Assembly (NCBI GenBank): GCA_905182135.1
Contig: CAJJAG010000006.1
Location: 248,001 to 312,000, forward strand
DNA length: 64,000 bases
From: an uncultured Acidimicrobiaceae bacterium
GTDB lineage: Bacteria > Actinomycetota > Acidimicrobiia > Acidimicrobiales > UBA10347
Direction: 5' to 3'
Position 1 is the stretch's first letter, and the number at the start of each line of letters is the position of its first letter. Under the pieces are notes generated by a model. The model did no database searches, was not told where the DNA came from, and saw only the letters and a list, made by a program, of their open reading frames with translations. A program made the translations under genes and the position numbers. Positions 59,576 to 64,000 of the stretch are shown here, piece after piece.

Positions 59576-61414
59576 ATGAAACGTTTGAAACTGCTTGCAC
59601 TGCTTGCTGTTTTTGCCCTTTTTGCTGCCGCATGCGGCGGCAGTGATGGTGACAGCTCCGATACAGCGACTGACGCTGACGACATGACAGAGGCCGCGTC
59701 CAGCGAGGCCGACGAAGAAGCCGACGAAGAAGAAGCCGCTCCGGCTGAAGAAGAAGCCATGGCGGAATCAACCGCCGGCCAGGGTGGTGAGTTGCTACTT
59801 CTGCAGTGGCAGGCACCATCACAGGCAAACGTCTTGCTCTCCGGTGGCACCAAGGACGCACTGGCAGCCAGCCTCACACTCGAACCGCTGGCTCGATTCG
59901 GTCCAGACGGCGTGCTCGAACCGGCTCTTGCCGAGTTCATTCCAACTGCTGGCAATGGCATCTCCGACGACCTCACCGAAATCACCTGGACCCTCAAAGA
60001 CGTCATGTGGTCTGACGGAACGCCATTCACCGCTGACGACGTGGTCTTCACCTATGAGTACTGCTCCGATGAAGCAACCGGTTGCAGTCTTGACCTGACC
60101 ACCGTCGCCAATGTTGAGGCTATTGATGATCGGAACGTGAAGATCACCTTCCTCGAGCCGAAACCATTCCCCTACGACCAGTTTGTTGGCTACCTGAACC
60201 CAGTCATCCAGCGTGCACAGTTTGCGGATTGTGTCGGTGCAGCAGCGTCATCTTGCACAGACGAAAACTTCGCTCCTGTCGGAACCGGCCCATACATGGT
60301 TACCGAACTTCGCCCTGAAGACACGGTGACCTACGAGTACAACCCGATGTGGCGTGGCAACGCCCAGGGTGAACCATTCTTCGGCACTGTCACCATCAAG
60401 GGTGGCGGCGACGCAGAGGCGGCCGCTCGGTCGGTGCTCGAAATCGGTGAAGCCGACTACGCCTGGAACCTGCAGGTTGCTCCCGAAATTCTCAACCCAA
60501 TGGCAGCCGCTGGCAAGGGTGAAGTTATTGTTTCGTTCACCGCAAACGTTGAGCACATCAACCTGAACCAGACCGACAACCGCGCCGACGGCGATGCTCG
60601 ATCCAACTGGCTTGATGGCAACAACCCGAACCCGTTCTTCTACAACAATCCTGAGTTTGCACGGGCATTGTCGCTTGCGATCAACCGTCAGGAACTCGTG
60701 ATTGTCGGTTACGGCGACACCGGTATCCCAACGTGCAACATCTGGCCTGTGGGCGAGCAGTCGACCAACAACGACTGGTGCTTGACTCAAGACCTCGACG
60801 AAGCAAACAACATCCTCGATGGCCTTGGTTACCTCGACACCGATGACGATGGTGTTCGCGAACTGCCTGATGGCACGCCACTCGAGCTCGACTACGCAAC
60901 GTCAACCAACGCAGTGCGCCAGTCGAACCAGGACCTCATCAAGGGCTACTGGGACGACATCGGTATTTCTGTCAACATGAAGAACGAAGACGCAAGCCTC
61001 TTCTTCGACGGCACCTGCGCTAGCGATGCCTGTATCTGGAAGTTCTTCTTCGACATCGAGATGTTCACCAACGGTTCGACGTTGCCTGATCCTGCTTCGT
61101 ACCTGGGAAATTGGAGGACCTCCGAGATTCCAACGCTTGAGAGCAGCTGGGGCGGCAGCAACATGCCTCGCATCTCAAACGCGGAACTCGACGCGACCTG
61201 GGCAGAACTCAACGCTGCGGCCATCGATGACCCCAACCGAAACGACCTCGTCATTCGAGTGAACGACATCATCTCGGCCGAGAGCGGTGGCGTGATTCCG
61301 CTGATCAGCCGTGGCTCGGTTTCGGCGAAAGCCAACTCACTCAACACCGCCGGTCCGCTCAATGGTTGGGACAGTGAGTACTGGAACATCCAGGAATGGA
61401 CCCGCGAGGGATAA
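59576..61414 (+). CDS. peptide-type ABC transporter substrate-binding lipoprotein
   Basis: A 612-residue lipoprotein receptor of the SBP_bac_5 group. A signal peptide leads to the lipobox FAAAC (Cys20), then an acidic low-complexity linker (about residues 25-66) holds the domain away from the membrane. WTLKDVMWSDGTPFTADDVVF and GTGPYMVTELRPEDT are typical. Multiple Cys pairs suggest disulphides. It likely binds peptides or similar solutes; specificity unknown. GGAGG lies in front of ATG 59576. A strong terminator follows before the permeases. Confidence 0.92.
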   Translation: MKRLKLLALLAVFALFAAACGGSDGDSSDTATDADDMTEAASSEADEEADEEEAAPAEEEAMAESTAGQGGELLLLQWQAPSQANVLLSGGTKDALAASLTLEPLARFGPDGVLEPALAEFIPTAGNGISDDLTEITWTLKDVMWSDGTPFTADDVVFTYEYCSDEATGCSLDLTTVANVEAIDDRNVKITFLEPKPFPYDQFVGYLNPVIQRAQFADCVGAAASSCTDENFAPVGTGPYMVTELRPEDTVTYEYNPMWRGNAQGEPFFGTVTIKGGGDAEAAARSVLEIGEADYAWNLQVAPEILNPMAAAGKGEVIVSFTANVEHINLNQTDNRADGDARSNWLDGNNPNPFFYNNPEFARALSLAINRQELVIVGYGDTGIPTCNIWPVGEQSTNNDWCLTQDLDEANNILDGLGYLDTDDDGVRELPDGTPLELDYATSTNAVRQSNQDLIKGYWDDIGISVNMKNEDASLFFDGTCASDACIWKFFFDIEMFTNGSTLPDPASYLGNWRTSEIPTLESSWGGSNMPRISNAELDATWAELNAAAIDDPNRNDLVIRVNDIISAESGGVIPLISRGSVSAKANSLNTAGPLNGWDSEYWNIQEWTREG

Positions 61415-61451
61415 CCCATAGGCCAAAACGGCCCTAGCACTAAAAATGCTG

Positions 61452-61502
61452 CAAGGGCGTGTCGATCTATCAGCGATAGTTCGACACGCCCTTGTTCTTT
61501 TT
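61452..61502 (+). terminator. intrinsic terminator inside the ABC operon
   Basis: A 14-bp outer stem (61452-61465 with 61481-61494), one T-T mismatch and a 5-bp inner stem around AGC form a long hairpin followed by TTCTTTTT. It lies between the receptor gene and the permeases, so it should reduce permease transcription relative to the abundant receptor, a common arrangement. Confidence 0.85.
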
Positions 61503-61537
61503 ATCGAGTAATTTAATTCAGGAGAGGTAGGCAATAG

Positions 61538-62557
61538 ATGTTGCGTTACATCATGAGACGGTCAATGGTCGCGGTGCCGACGTTGATCGTGATCAGTTTC
61601 ATCCTGTTCTTCATCTTGGATCTGGCTCCCGGCGACCCCACCTCAAACGTGCCACTCACCGTTCCGGCCGAAGTCCGCGAACGTATGCGCGAAGCTCAAG
61701 GCTTCAATGACCCCTTCCTCCTCCAATGGCTGAAGTGGTGCCGGCTCATGTTCATCAACGAGCCCATCAATCTCTTCGAGTCAATCACCAGCACGTGCTT
61801 TGGTGAATGCGAGGCTCGTGACCGCATCATCTCGTGGTCCTCCCGAAGCCCGGCGCTCGACACGATCTACGAACGTCTGCCTCAGACCCTTTGGGTCCTG
61901 GGCCTCGGCACCCTGTTCGGCACACTCATCGCCATCCCCGTTGGCATTATCTCTGCCTACAAGCAGTACTCAGTGTTCGACAATGTCGGCACGTTCGTAA
62001 CCATGCTCGGCTTCTCGCTGCCGGTCTACTTCACTGGATTGCTGGCCATCGTTGTCTTCAGTGTGAAACTCGATTGGTTCCCATCGTTTTACGACACGAC
62101 CCATGATGTGCAGCTCACCAGTTGGTCGTCAATCTGGATACAGATCAAACAGCTCATCATGCCAGTCACCATCCTGACCTTGTTCCAAGCGAGTTCGTTG
62201 GCAAGATTCACACGGGCGTCTGCACTCGACAATTTGAACCAAGAATACGTGCGGACCGCCCGCTCCAAAGGCCTAAGTGAGTCCAAGGTCATCAATGTGC
62301 ACGTGATGCGCAACAGCCTGATCCCGGTGGTAACCCTGCTTGCTCTCACCATCCCTGGCATCATCGGCGGCGCCATCCTCACCGAGACTGTGTTCCGCAT
62401 CAACGGCATTGGCCAACTACTGATCACCTCTATCCGCAATGGCGACGTACCGATGGTGCAGACCATCACCTTCTTTTCGGCTTTCCTGGTCGTCGTGTTC
62501 AACCTGATTGCCGATGCCCTCTACGGCCTGCTCGATCCAAGGATTCGTTATGACTGA
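61538..62557 (+). CDS. peptide ABC transporter permease, DppB type
   Basis: A 339-residue permease. The start MLRYIMRRSMVAVPTLIVIS is typical DppB, and DNLNQEYVRTARSKGLSESK is the EAA-like loop contacting the ATPases. About six transmembrane helices are present. A soluble insert (residues 50-110, with ITSTCFGECEARD) is a little longer than usual. GGAGAGG precedes the ATG. It overlaps the next permease by 8 nt. Confidence 0.92.
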   Translation: MLRYIMRRSMVAVPTLIVISFILFFILDLAPGDPTSNVPLTVPAEVRERMREAQGFNDPFLLQWLKWCRLMFINEPINLFESITSTCFGECEARDRIISWSSRSPALDTIYERLPQTLWVLGLGTLFGTLIAIPVGIISAYKQYSVFDNVGTFVTMLGFSLPVYFTGLLAIVVFSVKLDWFPSFYDTTHDVQLTSWSSIWIQIKQLIMPVTILTLFQASSLARFTRASALDNLNQEYVRTARSKGLSESKVINVHVMRNSLIPVVTLLALTIPGIIGGAILTETVFRINGIGQLLITSIRNGDVPMVQTITFFSAFLVVVFNLIADALYGLLDPRIRYD

Positions 62558-63485
62558 CCTCGCCAATTCACCCGAGGCCATCGACGCCCCCGACGAGTTG
62601 CCTGAGTATCGCTCACTCCGCAGCGATGTTTGGCGTCAGTTCCGTCGACATCGCGGTGCGATCCTCGGACTCGTACTGCTGACTATCATCTTCCTTGCCG
62701 TCTTCCTCGGCCCTATCTTGCTGCCCTATGACCCGTTCGAAAATAACGTCCCGGACCGCAATTTAGGTCCTACTTGGAAGCACCTAATGGGCACCGACAA
62801 CCTGGGCCGCGATGTGTTTTCCCGGGTGTTGACCGGAGGTCGGGTGTCCATTGCTGTGGGAATTGCAGCCATGCTGTTCCAAGTGATTTTGGGCACAACC
62901 ATCGGTGTACTCGCCGGTTTCTTCAAACGGCTCGACGGTCCACTTATGCGTCTGACCGATGTGTTCTTGTCGATTCCTCAGCTGCCATTGCTGCTGCTGG
63001 TCGTTGTGCTCTTCCGTGAGCCGGTCACTGATCGTTTCGGCCAGAACCTCGGCATCTTCTTGCTGGTGGTATTCATCATTGGCATCACCAACTGGATGCA
63101 AACGGCCCGCATCGTGCGTGGCGACGTACTTGCAATCAAAGAAGAAGAGTTCGTACTCGCGGCTCGAAGTATCGGCACCAGCGGCCTAAGGATTGTCACC
63201 CGACATATCCTCCCTAACGTCCTGAGCCCTGTCACGGTGGCAGCTTCGCTTGGTGTGGCCTCAGCCATCATCACCGAGTCTGCGCTGTCATTTCTCGGTC
63301 TCGGCTTCCCGGCCGACTTCCCTACGTGGGGCCGCCTGTTGTTCGATGCCAAGGATCTCATTACTTCTCAACCTGCCCGAGTCATTTGGCCCGGTGCAAT
63401 GATCTCGGCCTGCGTATTGTGTGTCACCTTCATTGGCGACGGTTTGCGTGACGCTCTCGACCCTAAGCTCCGCTCGAAGGGCTAA
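62550..63485 (+). CDS. peptide ABC transporter permease, DppC type
   Basis: A 311-residue partner permease. LRSDVWRQFRRHRGAILGLV, MGTDNLGRDVFSRVLTGGRV and EFVLAARSIGTSGLRIVTRH (EAA-like loop) are characteristic of DppC. ATG 62550 lies inside the end of the previous gene, giving coupled translation. With the two ATPases and the receptor it completes a five-part importer. Confidence 0.93.
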   Translation: MTDLANSPEAIDAPDELPEYRSLRSDVWRQFRRHRGAILGLVLLTIIFLAVFLGPILLPYDPFENNVPDRNLGPTWKHLMGTDNLGRDVFSRVLTGGRVSIAVGIAAMLFQVILGTTIGVLAGFFKRLDGPLMRLTDVFLSIPQLPLLLLVVVLFREPVTDRFGQNLGIFLLVVFIIGITNWMQTARIVRGDVLAIKEEEFVLAARSIGTSGLRIVTRHILPNVLSPVTVAASLGVASAIITESALSFLGLGFPADFPTWGRLLFDAKDLITSQPARVIWPGAMISACVLCVTFIGDGLRDALDPKLRSKG

Positions 63486-63545
63486 AATTCAGTTGGTCGC
63501 TGGCACATTCAGTGCCACTGGCACAGCATCTGAGTGACCAGAACT

Positions 63546-64000
63546 ATGCGGATTGCGCTGCTGTACGAACACCCCACATGGTCGCGCGAGCTAATTGAGC
63601 GAGCCCAACAGCGCGGCCTCGACCTCACGCCACTCAACATCAACGATTTCGACTTCTCAGCGATGACAGTCGGCGACGGCTTCGATCTATGGGTAAACCG
63701 GGTGAATGCCATGCCGTCGACGGGCCGTCCCTCCAGCATCGTGGCGGCAACAGGCCACATCCTGACAGCGTTAGAGCTGCGTGGCTACAGGCTGGTCAAT
63801 GGTTCCACCACCCACCGCATCGGGGGGTCCAAAGCTGCTCAGGCCGCTCTCTTCGCGCAGCTCGGCTTGGGGACACCTGCCACAATCGGGATCTTCCGAG
63901 CCAACGATGCGGCCGCTGCGGCCAATCAACTCGGCTTTCCGGTACTTACCAAGCCGAACGTCGGCGGATCGGGAAACGCCATTATGCGCCACGACACTGC
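63546..64000 (+). CDS. RimK-like ATP-grasp protein (partial)
   Basis: The frame from ATG 63546 stays open to the window end (151 codons). It reads MRIALLYEHPTWSRELIERA, RVNAMPSTGRPS, RIGGSKAAQAALFAQLGL and FPVLTKPNVGGSGNAI, the N-terminal and first ATP-grasp parts of a RimK-like ligase. Its substrate and C-terminus are unknown. It follows the importer by 60 bp and is the second RimK-type gene of the window. Confidence 0.8.
   Translation, partial: MRIALLYEHPTWSRELIERAQQRGLDLTPLNINDFDFSAMTVGDGFDLWVNRVNAMPSTGRPSSIVAATGHILTALELRGYRLVNGSTTHRIGGSKAAQAALFAQLGLGTPATIGIFRANDAAAAANQLGFPVLTKPNVGGSGNAIMRHDT

Overview
The window looks like a chromosomal segment of a moderately high-GC actinobacterium, most plausibly class Acidimicrobiia (inference). 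The signs are several F420-type enzymes (Ddn-like nitroreductase, PPOX-class oxidoreductase, luciferase-like monooxygenases), an SCO6745-like protein, many acyl-CoA enzymes, and promoters whose -10 element sits directly before the start codon. No rRNA, intact tRNA, CRISPR array, phage module or transposase was seen.

Layout. 1-9.2 kb: a ferredoxin-NADP reductase fusion cut by the window edge, an aldose 1-epimerase, an acyl-CoA dehydrogenase, the AzlCD amino-acid exporter, a DUF2889 protein, a Nudix hydrolase, a family 2 glycosyltransferase and a GGDEF/EAL protein. 9.3-18.05 kb: a minus-strand de novo purine cluster transcribed purSL-purQ-purE-purF-purD-purM-purN, with a class II (CO2-using) PurE and a PurL carrying an N-terminal PurS-dimer-like region. 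18.2-22.6 kb: plus-strand F420/flavin enzymes and a PLP enzyme. 22.9-25.2 kb: a frameshifted Tad-like secreted protein and a broken DUF427 gene. 25.2-29.7 kb: RimK-like ligase with an RCK_C tail, AstE/AspA-family zinc hydrolase and a PEP-synthase-like phosphohistidine-domain protein. 29.7-50.6 kb: acyl-CoA ligases, hydratases, a MaoC-like protein, a thioesterase, a D-aminoacylase-type amidohydrolase and small VOC, cupin and EthD proteins, separated by wide intergenic stretches that hold decayed genes. 50.6-56.7 kb: CoA-binding protein, lipoprotein, MetY, HAD phosphatase, FAH-family hydrolase and a quinone-reductase-like dehydrogenase. 56.8-64 kb: a peptide-type ABC importer (two ATPases, lipoprotein receptor, two permeases) followed by another ATP-grasp gene cut by the window end.

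How the genes work together. The purine cluster supplies every step from PRPP to CAIR except PurK, which a class II PurE does not need; purC, purB and purH are not here. The acyl-CoA genes suggest breakdown of lipids or other carboxylic acids after CoA activation. The ABC importer would bring in peptides or similar solutes, and the RimK-type ligases and AstE/AspA-family hydrolase could add or remove amino-acid or peptide-like groups; that link is inference.

The most unusual signals are: (1) a family of short palindromes built on GTGTC-W-GACAC, found only just downstream of gene 3' ends at three sites and showing one compensatory base change; (2) repeated TAGNNT-N6-start promoters implying leaderless mRNAs; and (3) an unusual density of recognisable gene remnants in the intergenic DNA (Tad-like, DUF427, LLM oxidoreductase, AcoX-type kinase, acyl-CoA ligase, VOC, SDR and a tRNA-like piece).
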